A DNA stretch of 64,000 nt from Bacterioplanoides sp965219715 (GCF_965219715.1 NZ_OZ244785.1:620001-684000); one strand, 5' to 3'. Positions 8,644 through 18,359 are shown, counted from the first letter of the stretch. Numbers and translations are program-made. The notes: generated from the letters alone by a model not told the origin.

Positions 8644-9342
8644 ATGCAAGCTGTAAAACACTGGTTAAAAACCTCGGATTCGCCCCTGGCAAAGATCTGT
8701 TTCGACCTGATTAACAGCCTTCGATTCTTCCAGGTACCGAGTATCTCGCTGATCCATAAACCACTTTACTGGTTGCACAATCAACTGGTGAATGGCTGGG
8801 CAAACCTGACCCGCATCCTTTACTGGACTCCTCTGTTTAAAAGCCGCCTGAATCAATGTGGCAGCCGTTTTTACTTATACAGCGGCATGCCACAAGTGTT
8901 GGGCAATCTCAATATCGAGATCGGTAACAACACCCGTATGTCGGGTATTTCAACCTTATGCGGTCGAAGCTGTGCGACCAAAACGCCGCAACTGAAAATT
9001 GGCAGCAACGTGGACGTTGGTTGGCAGAACACCATTGCGGTGGGTACCCGGGTAGAACTTGGCGATAACGTGCGATTGGCGGGCAAGGTATTTCTTGCCG
9101 GATTTCCTGGCCATCCATTGGATCCGGTTGCCCGGGCACAAGGTCTGCCAGAAACCGATGACCAGGTTGGCGACATCGTACTGGAGCCGGATGTCTGGCT
9201 GGCAACCGGTGTGACCGTAATGGCCGGCGTCACCATAGGACGAGGCACGGTTGTCGCAGCAGGTAGTGTTGTTACGACCGATTTGCCGCCCGGTGTCCTG
9301 GCCGGAGGTGTACCCGCCAAAGTGATTAAAGCGCTGAACTGA
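8644..9342 (+). CDS. Hexapeptide-repeat acyltransferase (SypM-like) of the EPS operon
   Basis: A 232-residue protein started at 8644, where AAGGAGG provides a strong ribosome binding site; a longer in-frame start at 8608 would overlap glmS and lacks one. The C-terminal half has left-handed beta-helix hexapeptide repeats (IEIGNNTRM, LKIGSNVDVGWQNT, VELGDNVRLAG, VWLATGVTVMAGVTIGRG, TVVAAGSVVTTDLPPG). This is the standard acetyltransferase fold with the closing GVPAKVIKAL motif. The likely role is O- or N-acylation of a repeat-unit sugar in the cytoplasm. It is the first gene of a run of co-directional EPS genes. Its position next to a glycosyltransferase fits SypM/SypN of the Vibrio fischeri syp locus. 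The acyl donor and target sugar cannot be read from the sequence. Confidence 0.85.
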   Translation: MQAVKHWLKTSDSPLAKICFDLINSLRFFQVPSISLIHKPLYWLHNQLVNGWANLTRILYWTPLFKSRLNQCGSRFYLYSGMPQVLGNLNIEIGNNTRMSGISTLCGRSCATKTPQLKIGSNVDVGWQNTIAVGTRVELGDNVRLAGKVFLAGFPGHPLDPVARAQGLPETDDQVGDIVLEPDVWLATGVTVMAGVTIGRGTVVAAGSVVTTDLPPGVLAGGVPAKVIKALN

Positions 9343-9363
9343 TCAGAGGAACCGGAGCAAGTT

Positions 9364-10695
9364 ATGACCCATTCAGAACACCATGAGAACACAACGATGT
9401 TAACAGATACTCCGATGGTTATTTTTGGCGAAGATTGGGGAGGGCACCCAAGCAGCACTCAGCATCTGGCCCGCGAGTTGTCCAAATTTCACGAAATCAC
9501 CTGGGTAAATTCCATTGGTATGCGTTCGCCAAAGTTATCGGTTGATGATTTGTCCCGGGTTGTGAATAAGGGCTGGCGTATGATTAATCCCAGTCCGCAG
9601 CTAACACCAGAAGAAGCTAATCATCAAAACCCGCTAAATAAGAAGGCACCAACCGACTGGCAGCCAACTGTGGTTGATCCGGTAGCGATACCCTTTCACG
9701 GCAATAAAGGGGTTCGCTGGCTTAACGAAAAGCTGATCAAGCAACGACTCTACAGTGCCCAGGCCTCACTGGCGCAGCAAAAACCCATCTTATGGCTGTC
9801 TCTGCCGAGCGCTGTTCCTCTGCTTGGCCAGGTGAATGAATGTTTCACAATTTATTACTGCGGCGATGACTTCACCGCTCTTGAAGGGGTCGATCACGAC
9901 GTGATCGAAAAGCTCGAGGATGAGCTGGTGGAAAAAGCGGACCTCATTCTGGCAGCAAGTGAAACGCTGCTGAATAAATTCCCACGAGAAAAGACCTTAT
10001 TTATCCCCCACGGTGTGGCTGACTACTTTTTTGAAGCGCCGGGGAAGCGACCTGATGATCTGCCGGATGGTCCGGTAGCCGGTTTCTACGGCAGTATCAG
10101 CAGTTGGCTTGATCAGGAAATGTTGGCGCGTACGGCTAAGAACCTGCCGCACTGGAATTTTGTTCTGATCGGGCAGGTTCGGTGTGACGTCAGTGTGCTG
10201 CAGGCGCTGCCTAATATTCACTTCCTCGGCGAAAAAACACATCAACAACTGCCGGATTATGTCCACCATTGGCAGGTGTCGCTGTTGCCATTTAAAGACA
10301 ATGCTCAGATCCAGGCCTGTAATCCACTAAAACTGCGCGAATATATGGCGGTAGGTAAACCGATTGTAGCCACGGACTTTCCGGCGTTACTGCCGTATCG
10401 CAATTGGATCAAGGTGAGCCTGCCATCGGATCACGCCGGTTTCTCCGAGCTGATTCAGAAAGCAGCGGCTGATATTCCGCTGGTGGATCAGCTGGTGATG
10501 GATAAAGCCGGTCTTAACTTGTTCGATGTGGTAACCGACTGGAGCGATATTCAGCGGATGCAAAGTCACAGTAGTCGCCGCAAAGAACAGGTAACCGATC
10601 AAAGCTGGCGTGCACGTGCGCTGCTGGTGGAGCGTGAGATTATGCGACGCCTGCAAGGAGCTGAATCAGGGGGTGACGAGTGCGAAGTTATTTAG
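9364..10695 (+). CDS. Glycosyltransferase, GT-B fold (SypN-like)
   Basis: A 443-residue cytoplasmic glycosyltransferase. GGAG lies 6 bases before the ATG. The N-terminal half has the acceptor-side signature FGEDWGGHPSSTQHLAREL. The C-terminal half has the donor-side region PLKLREYMAVGKPIVATDFP (about residues 321-340), typical of GT4-like GT-B enzymes. No membrane segment is evident. It follows the acyltransferase by 21 bp and overlaps the next gene by 16 bp, so the three are translationally linked. In the syp comparison it occupies the SypN position. Sugar specificity is unknown. Confidence 0.85.
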   Translation: MTHSEHHENTTMLTDTPMVIFGEDWGGHPSSTQHLARELSKFHEITWVNSIGMRSPKLSVDDLSRVVNKGWRMINPSPQLTPEEANHQNPLNKKAPTDWQPTVVDPVAIPFHGNKGVRWLNEKLIKQRLYSAQASLAQQKPILWLSLPSAVPLLGQVNECFTIYYCGDDFTALEGVDHDVIEKLEDELVEKADLILAASETLLNKFPREKTLFIPHGVADYFFEAPGKRPDDLPDGPVAGFYGSISSWLDQEMLARTAKNLPHWNFVLIGQVRCDVSVLQALPNIHFLGEKTHQQLPDYVHHWQVSLLPFKDNAQIQACNPLKLREYMAVGKPIVATDFPALLPYRNWIKVSLPSDHAGFSELIQKAAADIPLVDQLVMDKAGLNLFDVVTDWSDIQRMQSHSSRRKEQVTDQSWRARALLVEREIMRRLQGAESGGDECEVI

Positions 10696-13574
10696 CCCCG
10701 CGGCCTTTGCGTATTGAGTTATACCGTTATCCATTTACGCTGATTTGGCTTATGTTTGTGCTCGTAGGCAGTCAAGCGAGAGCAGAGCAGATGGTCGATA
10801 CGACTGGTGAATCTCAGAGTCTGATTACGAAAGCCGGTAAAAACGCACTGCTGAATACCCATACTGATGTCCCGGCTGTTTCGGGAGCATCAGAAGTGCA
10901 GGAATTTGAGTACCCGTTATTGGACCATGAGCAGAGTTTGCCCTGGTCGCAACGCTTCCGTAGCAACAAAAAGATCGACGCATCAATGAATCTGACCATT
11001 AGTGGCATCAATCCGAACACAGCGGAGGTGTTGATTGTTCTGAGATTGGATGACGCCAACAGTTCTGATTATTTCTCTCGCGTTAATATCGAGCGCCAGA
11101 TTGCTCCGGGGCCGTTCTCCCTCGATTTTAGCTTGAAGGGCATTCGCCGTAGCGATGGTGAATTATCGGATCTCACGTCATTAAAAAAAATGACCGTATT
11201 TTATGGTCGGGAGCTGGACAAAAACTTTAAAGATATACAGCTAAAAACAGTTTTTATCTCAAAAGTTAAGCCAGTTCCCGGCAGTGTAGTGTTGTCTGAA
11301 CGAAGTGATGCGCGTAAGGGTGTTAAAACGTCAGGTGCACTGGTTATTGATTTTGGTACCGAGTTCAGTTCGGTATTAAAAGGCACACAACAGGTCACAG
11401 ATAAGCGACATTCATTTCAACAAATAACATTAAAAGGCAGTCTGAGAGGTGTTGATCGCCCTGGTCCCGATCCGTGGTTGCGGGACGGAATTGCTGGTGT
11501 TGATCAGATTAGAATTCCTGTTGATCATGAAACATCAAAACTCAGTCGTTTCTGGCGCCTGACATTATTTCGTGAAGACATCGGTGAGTGGGAAAACCTG
11601 CCACGGCAGATGAATCTCGACATAAAAATGAATGGGAAATTGTACAGTGGTCAGCATGACTTTAAGGATCCACGGGATTGGTATCACAATGCCTATCTGA
11701 GTTTTTATCGCAAAGCTGCAACCGACGATCCGTGGAATGATATTGTTCGCCACCGCGGTTTGGTGCAGCAATATCCGGTGGAAATTTCCGAAGAGTTGCT
11801 CAAAAAAGGATCACTCGAAATCAACCTGCAAGGCGACAGCCCTCAGCAGCGGTATGTATCTGGCTTGGTTTTTGAGCCCATTGACGTAGCAGGCCCGAGC
11901 TTGGTTTCTGAAGTAAATCGTCGCAGAGAAAATTACTTTAATCAGCATTGGCATCATGCGGATGCTACTGAAAAAATTCGGGAAAGCATTGCAGGGAGAA
12001 CAAAAACAGAAATCAGCCAGCTGGCATTAAACCAACCTTACAGCTTGCAGTTCCCGATAACGATTCCGGCTAATGCTGATAAGGATGAATCTTTCATTCG
12101 AATTGATACGCCAAAAAAACTGCCGTTTAAAATAGAAACCCGCATCGCGGTGCCACAGTGGGTCAGGGCTGGCAGTAATTTTCGGTTGGAGAAACAATAT
12201 CGCTACGCCAGTGAACTTGTTCAGGCTGGTAATAAACATGCTGGTAATAAACAGGGTGATGACAGACAAGCAGATCAGAAAAAACAATCATTACTGCCGG
12301 GTAACTATGTCCTGCACTTGTTAATTTACCCTGAGAATAAACTCTCGGCAGGCGATGCGGATGTTTATCCGTTTGAGGTAGTTTTGGTATCCGGAAATCA
12401 AGCCGAGGAAACTCTGGTCAAGCACACCCTGGACGTTCTGCCAATTCATCTGCCGCTACCGGCGCAATCCGTTGGCGTGTATCTCGACCAGAACCCGGCA
12501 TTAAACTGGTTTGAACCTTTAAAACATTACCAGCTGGCACAATCGTATTGTGATCTGACGTTTTTACAAAAAACCGGCCTTAAGGCACTGGCGCCGCCTA
12601 TGGTAACGCCTGTATCGAATCAACAGCAGGCCTGGCAGCGACAACTGGCGTTGTATCGCAAGTTCTATCCAGATCAGGAAATTCTCGCCTATACACCGTT
12701 CAAGCGGTTACGTCAGTGGCTCAAAGAGGATGCGTTGCAATCCCGGCTGAATGCCGTTCAACCGGATTATGATCTCTATTGGTCAATTGCCGATGAAGCC
12801 CATCAAAAGCAATTTAATGAGATCAACAACAATGCCAGCTTGTTGCATTCTGCAAACCGCTTTGCAAAAACGGCTGGCCATTTAAACAACCCCAATCAGA
12901 AATCGTTGATGAAATCGCTCGATCTGGCGCTGATTAACCACGGCTTTGGCGTTCGAAAACAGGAAATCGCCAGATTCAAAAACGATGGTGATGGCCAGTC
13001 TAATAAGCTCTGGTTATATAACATGCCGAGATTTCGTCTTGCGGCCGGGGCCTTCCTTTGGCATTCGGGGGCCGACGCCTATGTTCAGTGGCATGGCCGG
13101 ATGCCGACCGCCAACCCGTACGATCCCACCGACGGCCGTGAAGCCGACTACCAGTTTTTCCCACCACAGCCTGAGGTTTGTCACTCTGTTCCGGATGTTG
13201 ATTTACGCTTGTTTGATTTGATGACGGGCTACACCGACCTGGCCTGGCTAACCTGGTTACAACAGCAGGAGAGTAGTGACGCACGACAGCTGATTCGGAA
13301 AATCCGCCAATCCCTGGGGGATGATTGGCAGCGCGCCAGCCGCCTGAGCGATGATGATATAGACAGCATGATCAAAGAAATCACAATCATGGCACGAAGG
13401 TTGAAACACTCAGATAGGCATACGCAAGATGTGATGCAAAATGCAAATAATCTGGGTGGGGATGATGAGTCAGCAGCAGGCCAACCGGCTTCAAACAAGT
13501 CAACAACAGCAGCAATCTATTCAAGGCCAGATTCCTGGCCGGATAGCGGTCTGCCTGAAAGGCTGGTGTTCTGA
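10680..13574 (+). CDS. Large exported protein with GH123/DUF4091-like C-terminal domain, EPS-operon associated
   Basis: A 964-residue protein starting with GTG inside the preceding gene, with GGGGGT upstream. Residues about 13-36 form an uncleaved or cleaved signal helix (YPFTLIWLMFVLVGSQARA), so the bulk is periplasmic or exported. The first 600 residues are beta-rich and unfamiliar. Residues about 615-900 resemble the catalytic (beta/alpha) domain of GH123/DUF4091 glycoside hydrolases: DLYWSIADEAHQ places an acidic pair at D705/E706, followed by LWLYNMPRFRLAAGAFLW, then ADAYVQWHG and DVDLRLFDLMTGYTDLAWL, which match the family's substrate-binding Trp and the 'R..l.dG..D.eyl' helix. A direct 15-bp repeat (12225-12254) duplicates AGNKH/AGNKQ in a Gln/Lys-rich linker. 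It has no syp counterpart that I know. It could trim, remodel or bind the polymer during export. The fold assignment is inferred from motifs only. Confidence 0.55.
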   Translation: MRSYLAPRPLRIELYRYPFTLIWLMFVLVGSQARAEQMVDTTGESQSLITKAGKNALLNTHTDVPAVSGASEVQEFEYPLLDHEQSLPWSQRFRSNKKIDASMNLTISGINPNTAEVLIVLRLDDANSSDYFSRVNIERQIAPGPFSLDFSLKGIRRSDGELSDLTSLKKMTVFYGRELDKNFKDIQLKTVFISKVKPVPGSVVLSERSDARKGVKTSGALVIDFGTEFSSVLKGTQQVTDKRHSFQQITLKGSLRGVDRPGPDPWLRDGIAGVDQIRIPVDHETSKLSRFWRLTLFREDIGEWENLPRQMNLDIKMNGKLYSGQHDFKDPRDWYHNAYLSFYRKAATDDPWNDIVRHRGLVQQYPVEISEELLKKGSLEINLQGDSPQQRYVSGLVFEPIDVAGPSLVSEVNRRRENYFNQHWHHADATEKIRESIAGRTKTEISQLALNQPYSLQFPITIPANADKDESFIRIDTPKKLPFKIETRIAVPQWVRAGSNFRLEKQYRYASELVQAGNKHAGNKQGDDRQADQKKQSLLPGNYVLHLLIYPENKLSAGDADVYPFEVVLVSGNQAEETLVKHTLDVLPIHLPLPAQSVGVYLDQNPALNWFEPLKHYQLAQSYCDLTFLQKTGLKALAPPMVTPVSNQQQAWQRQLALYRKFYPDQEILAYTPFKRLRQWLKEDALQSRLNAVQPDYDLYWSIADEAHQKQFNEINNNASLLHSANRFAKTAGHLNNPNQKSLMKSLDLALINHGFGVRKQEIARFKNDGDGQSNKLWLYNMPRFRLAAGAFLWHSGADAYVQWHGRMPTANPYDPTDGREADYQFFPPQPEVCHSVPDVDLRLFDLMTGYTDLAWLTWLQQQESSDARQLIRKIRQSLGDDWQRASRLSDDDIDSMIKEITIMARRLKHSDRHTQDVMQNANNLGGDDESAAGQPASNKSTTAAIYSRPDSWPDSGLPERLVF

Positions 13575-13620
13575 CTCTGCGACCTTAATCATATCAATCG
13601 CCAGCAACTTCAGGCAGTCA

Positions 13621-14244
13621 ATGAATTTGCCGGTGAGATTGTTGGCGGGCATGTTGGTGTTAGGGCTGCAGGGGTGTGCTCTGAAGCCTGAAAACCATAA
13701 TCAGTCGATATTCGAACAAGCTCTGGTGCTGCAGCAAGTAGCGCCCACTCAGGCTGGGCCGGGCCAGCAAGCTGATTCTTCCAGCGATTCTTCGCAACGT
13801 TCAGGTTTTTCACAACAAACACATCAGAGCGAGGTTAACTGGTCTTTTCCTGCCGGGGAAACAACACTGAGCGACGCTCAGGTAACTGAGCTATTTAATT
13901 GGTTGGCGATAGAAAGTCGTGAAAAAGCGTCCGATTACAAAGGCTACGTTTTACTGCTGCGTCAGGGGCCAGACTGGCTCAGCAGTCATAATCGCGGAAA
14001 ATCCATTCGCAACCTTATTCCACGTGCACTCACCGTGCGCCAGGAATACCATCCGGATATGCAGCCACATCGCGTCTCGCTAAAAATGGTGAACGTTCAG
14101 GCACCCGCATCAAACGCCATTCTTAAGGAAAAACAAAAAGCGCTGAAAAGCGAGACGGAAAACGCTGAGGTTACGCGTAACGGCGCCATGACCCGCGAAC
14201 AAATTATGGCATTGATTCGTCAGGGAGGCCGAAATGAGCAATAA
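13621..14244 (+). CDS. Lipoprotein of the EPS operon, unknown function
   Basis: The ATG at 13621 gives a 207-residue lipoprotein with the signal MNLPVRLLAGMLVLGLQGC and acylation predicted at Cys19. The longer upstream frame, a shadow of the preceding gene's 3' end, has no signal. After a Gln/Ser-rich linker (about residues 35-70), residues 70-160 are mixed alpha/beta (VTELFNWLAIESREKASDYK, VLLLRQGPDWLSSHNRGKSI, RVSLKMVNV). This pattern loosely recalls small peptidoglycan- or OmpA-like folds, but I cannot assign it. It ends inside the start of the Wzz-type gene (11-bp overlap), so the two are probably translationally coupled. It probably assists the neighbouring exported GH123-like protein or the export machinery at the outer membrane (inference). 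Confidence 0.7.
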   Translation: MNLPVRLLAGMLVLGLQGCALKPENHNQSIFEQALVLQQVAPTQAGPGQQADSSSDSSQRSGFSQQTHQSEVNWSFPAGETTLSDAQVTELFNWLAIESREKASDYKGYVLLLRQGPDWLSSHNRGKSIRNLIPRALTVRQEYHPDMQPHRVSLKMVNVQAPASNAILKEKQKALKSETENAEVTRNGAMTREQIMALIRQGGRNEQ

Positions 14245-15733
14245 CTCGGCCTGGGGTAATTTCTATCTGATTTTAATGGCCGCATGGCGTCAGCGTTATG
14301 TCATTTTAATTCCTGTGTTGGTACTCCCTATATTAGGCGGTGCCATTGCAACAACACAGGGAAAAATTTACGACACCCATACCACCATCCTGGTACAGGA
14401 AACATCGAAGTTAAATCCATTCCTTGAGGACTTGTCGGTATCAACCAACCTCAAAGAACGCATGGCGGCTCTCGATACCTTGCTGCACAGTCGTCATGTT
14501 TTGTCTTCTGTTGCAGATGAACTCGAGTTATTTGAAGAGGGAGTCAGCGAAGCAGAAAAAGACCGCATTATTCGTCGCTTATCTTCGGGTATTGGCCTTA
14601 ATCAACGTGGTAAAGATCTGGTGCAGATTTCTTATCGTGCCGGATCCCCCGATGATATGAAGAGAACACTGGAAGTCGTGAGCAAATATTTTGTTGACCA
14701 GTTACTGGCGCCGGAACGTTCTTCTATTGCGAAGTCCGAAGAGTTTATTAAGGCGCAAATTGAACAGCAGAAAGAAGAATTACTGCGTGCTGAACAGTCG
14801 CTATCTGATTTTAAACATAAAAATGCCGCCCGCTTGCCAGCCTTTCATGGTGGTAATGTTAAGCGCTTGCGGGAGCTTCGACAGCTGCTGGCGGAGAAGA
14901 ATGTCGAGCTTTCGGGGGCGACGGCTGAGTTATCCAGCATGGATAAACAATTAACCTCAACCAATCCGGTTGTTGGCGCTCTGGAAAAAAGAATCGTTGG
15001 CCTTACTGGCGAACTTGAGCTGCTGCGTTCGCGTTATACCGACCAGCATTCAAAGGTAGTTCATGCCCAAAGGCAGCTGGTGCATCTGCGGGAAAAACGA
15101 AATTACCTGATTGAAAAAACATCAAAGCTGACACCTGAGCAGGTTGAGCGTTTATGGAACCTGGCGATGAGCTCAACCAATAACGGTGAAGTCAACGGCA
15201 ATGCATCGATAGGTGATCAATCCCGTGTATCAACCTTATTAGTGTCGCAATTGCAGGATATTCAGAAATCCAAAACTAAAGAGCAGCGTTTAAAGCAGGA
15301 GATCTCCAGCATCGAGGCTCAGATCAGTAACATGGATATGCAGGTTCGTTCCTTTGCCACAGTAGAACGTGAACTAACTGAACTGGAACGTGACCTGGAT
15401 ACCCGCCAAAAACTGTATAACGAATTTCTGAAGCGATACGAAATGGCCAAAGTTACCGGCTCGCTGGGAAAATTCGAAGAAAAGAACCGCATCAAAATTA
15501 TCGATCAGCCGTATACACCCAGTGCGCCATCGAATATTCCAGCGCTGATCTTTGTGGTCGCCGGGATTATTGGAGGCCTGGCACTTGGTGCTGGCCTGGC
15601 GTTATTACTGGAATTATTGGACACCACATTGCGCCGCAGTGATCAGCTGCAGCAAATGACCAATGCTCCGGTGCTGAGTCGTATCCCGAAATTAAAACCG
15701 CTGGCCATCAGCGATACCGTATTCGATGACTAA
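14234..15733 (+). CDS. Wzz/GumC-type polysaccharide chain-length determinant (SypO-like)
   Basis: A 499-residue inner-membrane polysaccharide co-polymerase. GGGAGG precedes the ATG. Transmembrane helix 1 is at about residues 21-40 (YVILIPVLVLPILGGAIATT). A large periplasmic region from about 50 to 435 holds the Wzz domain and long coiled coils (IKAQIEQQKEELLRAEQSLS ... LTELERDLDTRQKLYNEFLK). The proline-rich approach PYTPSAPSNIP leads into helix 2 (about 440-465, FVVAGIIGGLALGAGLALLL). It lacks a fused kinase domain, so the separate BY-kinase-like ATPase at 36180 is the natural partner. It sets the length of the exported polymer. Immediate neighbours are a lipoprotein (overlapping) and a GT4. 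Confidence 0.9.
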   Translation: MSNNSAWGNFYLILMAAWRQRYVILIPVLVLPILGGAIATTQGKIYDTHTTILVQETSKLNPFLEDLSVSTNLKERMAALDTLLHSRHVLSSVADELELFEEGVSEAEKDRIIRRLSSGIGLNQRGKDLVQISYRAGSPDDMKRTLEVVSKYFVDQLLAPERSSIAKSEEFIKAQIEQQKEELLRAEQSLSDFKHKNAARLPAFHGGNVKRLRELRQLLAEKNVELSGATAELSSMDKQLTSTNPVVGALEKRIVGLTGELELLRSRYTDQHSKVVHAQRQLVHLREKRNYLIEKTSKLTPEQVERLWNLAMSSTNNGEVNGNASIGDQSRVSTLLVSQLQDIQKSKTKEQRLKQEISSIEAQISNMDMQVRSFATVERELTELERDLDTRQKLYNEFLKRYEMAKVTGSLGKFEEKNRIKIIDQPYTPSAPSNIPALIFVVAGIIGGLALGAGLALLLELLDTTLRRSDQLQQMTNAPVLSRIPKLKPLAISDTVFDD

Positions 15734-15747
15734 TCAGGGGTGATGCC

Positions 15748-16983
15748 ATGATTAATAGCGATTTAAACAGTGTAAAAGAACGCGCGACAAGCAGTGCCAC
15801 TAAGGGCGCCATTATGAATAACTCCAATCTACCGGTACAGAACCCCGTAGCTACTCCAGAGCCCAAAGTGGTGGTGCACGTGGTGCAGCATTTACGGCCG
15901 GGCGGTATCGAATGTCTGGCGTTGGAAATGCTGAAGCACAGTCATGATGAAATTCATATCGTCAGCCTCGAAGGCAATGCTGCCGAGTCCTTAGCGCATT
16001 GGCCACGACTGAAAGAATATTCTTCACGGCTGTATTTCCTCAATAAATACTCGGGATGGCGACCATCGGTTGTAAAACAGCTGAAAGAAATATTCAGCGC
16101 TCTAAAGGCTGAAGTGATTCATACCCATCATATCGGTCCATTAATTTATGCAGGCACTGCCGCTCGTCTCGCTCGGGTAAAGCACAGGATTCATACAGAG
16201 CACGATGCCTGGCATTTAACCGGTTTAAAGCGTCGGCTGCTGGAGTTTTTAGCCTTGCAGTGGGCCCGGCCACACCTTGTCGCTGACGCTAATTTGGTTG
16301 CAGAAAATGTTCAGAACGCCGGGCTGCGTTATCCGGTAACCGTGATCGAAAACGGTATCGATAGCCAACATTTTTCGCCTGGCGATCAGGCTGAGGCACT
16401 CGACGCTCTTGGACTCAATAAACTTCTTGGCCGAACCCGTGAGTCCGCAAAACAAAGTGGTGGCAGCCTGCAGATCATAGGGGCGGCTGGTCGTCTGGTT
16501 GCCGAAAAGGGGTATCGCGTATTAATCGATAGTATGAAGGAATTGCCCGAATCGGTCGTACTCTTGATTGCTGGTGAAGGGCCATTAAAAGACGAATTAA
16601 CTCAGCAAATTCAAACTCATAACCTTGAGCGGAGGGTGTTTTTGCTGGGCAATCTCAGTGATATGTTGCCGTTTTATCAGGCCATTGATCTGTTTGTTCT
16701 GGCATCCAATAAAGAAGGGTTGCCGCTATCGCCATTGGAAGCTCAGGCGTGCAATAAACCGGTGGTGTTAACGGATGTGGGTGCTTGTAAAGAAGCCTGT
16801 TGCGAAGAGAGTGGGTTGCTGGTTCCAGCAAACGATAGTCAGGCTCTGAGTTGGGCGATTCGCCGTCAGTTGCGCCAGTTAGTCCCAGACAATGAAACAG
16901 CTAGTCCAAGAAAATTTGTCGAAGAACATCGCGATATTCGACAGATGATCCTGGCCTATCAGCAACTTCTGGAGAGTGAATAA
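15748..16983 (+). CDS. GT4-family glycosyltransferase (SypP-like)
   Basis: A 411-residue GT-B glycosyltransferase. AGGGGTG lies 7-8 bases before the ATG at 15748. The conserved domain begins at about residue 33 with VVVHVVQHLRPGGIECLALE, and the N-terminal 30 residues look disordered. Acceptor-side HTHHIGPLIYAG and donor-side GEGPLKDEL and ASNKEGLPLSPLEAQACNKP (about 319-338, with the EGLP...E motif) define GT4. No signal or membrane segments. It lies 14 bp after the Wzz gene; a 101-bp gap with no recognisable element follows. It probably adds one residue of the EPS repeat unit on the cytoplasmic side. Confidence 0.88.
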   Translation: MINSDLNSVKERATSSATKGAIMNNSNLPVQNPVATPEPKVVVHVVQHLRPGGIECLALEMLKHSHDEIHIVSLEGNAAESLAHWPRLKEYSSRLYFLNKYSGWRPSVVKQLKEIFSALKAEVIHTHHIGPLIYAGTAARLARVKHRIHTEHDAWHLTGLKRRLLEFLALQWARPHLVADANLVAENVQNAGLRYPVTVIENGIDSQHFSPGDQAEALDALGLNKLLGRTRESAKQSGGSLQIIGAAGRLVAEKGYRVLIDSMKELPESVVLLIAGEGPLKDELTQQIQTHNLERRVFLLGNLSDMLPFYQAIDLFVLASNKEGLPLSPLEAQACNKPVVLTDVGACKEACCEESGLLVPANDSQALSWAIRRQLRQLVPDNETASPRKFVEEHRDIRQMILAYQQLLESE

Positions 16984-17084
16984 AACTCCTTAAATGATTT
17001 ATCGCAGCTTGTTAAGGCTCGCAGTGTTAACTGAAAAAGTGTCCGGAAATTATACGTAAGAAGGGACTTCTAGGGGAGATGGTT

Positions 17085-18359
17085 ATGAATTATGAAAGTG
17101 CTGTAATGGTTGTAGAAATCGCCGCAGTCATGTTGATGGTCTTTATTGTTTACCATCATTTTGGCTATCCGGTTTTGCTCAAGTTAATTTCTTCGTTTAA
17201 ACGTCGTTATCGCGCAGACCTGTCGTTTTTACGACCACGGGATTTTCGCGACTGTGTTGGTGATTCCAGAGTGCCAACCGTACATTTGTATATTCCCGCT
17301 TACAACGAGGCTGCGGTAATTGAACAGAAAATCGACAGTCTGAGCTGGATCGATTATCCGGCCAATAAATTAACCATCACTATCCTGTGTGACGGTTGTA
17401 GCGACGATACGGTGGCTATCGCGCGCAAAGCCGTAGCCCGTTTTTCGAACAAAGATTTGAATATCCGTATTGCTGATTTCGATGAGAACCGTGGCAAAGT
17501 TGCCATGGTGAATGAAGCCATTGCCCAGTGTGAAGCCGATATTCTGGCGTTCTCAGATGCATCAGCCATCCTGGCTGCCGATGCAATCTGGCGAATGGCG
17601 CAACATTTTATTTGTAATCCTCATATTGGTGTTGTGACCGGTGATTATTCGCTACTGCAGCAAGGCACCGAAGGTGAGGGTGCTTATTGGCAATACCAGA
17701 ATCGCATTCGTGAGATGGAGAGTGATCTCGGTGCAGTAATGGGAGCGCCGGGTGCCTTTTATGCCGTGCGTACCCAGCTGTGTGATCCGCTGGAAGTCGA
17801 TACCATCAATGATGATTTTATTCTGCCGATGCGTGTTATCGCCAAGGGTTACCAAAGCCTGTTTGACCCTGATCTGCGTATTCTGGAAACCGAAGGATCG
17901 GATGAAGAGTTGGATGCGAAACGCCGCATTCGCATTTCGCAAGGCAATCTGCAACAGGTATTGCGACTCAAAAGGCTGTTTCTGCCAGATCAGGGTTGGG
18001 TCAGCTGGATGTTCGCATCGGGCAAGCTGCTGCGTGTGCTGATGCCTTATTGCATGCTGGCTTTGTTGGTGATTTCCGCCTGGTTAACGCCGTACCACTG
18101 GTTCTGGGGGTTGATTTATATGGGGCAGCTGGCGGTGTATATGCTGGCCTGCCTGCATTACCTGGATACCGAACATTGGATCGTACGTTCAAAGCTGGTG
18201 AATAACAGGCTTGTCAGGTTAGTCAGTTACTTGTGCGTGGGTCACTTTATGGGATTGATCGGTTCGGCCAGCTATTTGCTGAAGAGTAGTTATCACTCAG
18301 TCAGACGCTTATTCGGACTTAAAACTGAAGAAAAGCGTGGTTGGCAGAAAATTCGTTAG
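17085..18359 (+). CDS. Membrane GT2-family glycosyltransferase (SypQ-like)
   Basis: A 424-residue processive-type GT2. I chose the ATG at 17085 because AGGGGAG is 6 bases upstream; the ATG at 17079 would abut it. One N-terminal helix (about 8-27) precedes the GT-A domain with VHLYIPAYNEAAVIEQKI, the UDP-binding ILCDGCSDDT, a DxD-like SDAS, acceptor-side NDDFILPMRV and the QGNLQQVLRL segment corresponding to the Q..RW region of cellulose/hyaluronan-synthase-like enzymes. Two or three C-terminal helices follow (about 310-390). Its neighbours, the GT4 upstream and the initiating sugar transferase 18 bp downstream, match the P-Q-R order of syp. Confidence 0.88.
   Translation: MNYESAVMVVEIAAVMLMVFIVYHHFGYPVLLKLISSFKRRYRADLSFLRPRDFRDCVGDSRVPTVHLYIPAYNEAAVIEQKIDSLSWIDYPANKLTITILCDGCSDDTVAIARKAVARFSNKDLNIRIADFDENRGKVAMVNEAIAQCEADILAFSDASAILAADAIWRMAQHFICNPHIGVVTGDYSLLQQGTEGEGAYWQYQNRIREMESDLGAVMGAPGAFYAVRTQLCDPLEVDTINDDFILPMRVIAKGYQSLFDPDLRILETEGSDEELDAKRRIRISQGNLQQVLRLKRLFLPDQGWVSWMFASGKLLRVLMPYCMLALLVISAWLTPYHWFWGLIYMGQLAVYMLACLHYLDTEHWIVRSKLVNNRLVRLVSYLCVGHFMGLIGSASYLLKSSYHSVRRLFGLKTEEKRGWQKIR

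Noticed and set aside
12225..12254. Direct 15-bp repeat as a possible repeat element or CRISPR-like unit
   Set aside because: Only two in-frame copies inside a coding linker; simple local duplication.
13441..13620. Longer N-terminus for the EPS lipoprotein gene
   Set aside because: It overlaps the preceding gene and would bury the lipoprotein signal; the ATG at 13621 gives a proper signal and lipobox.
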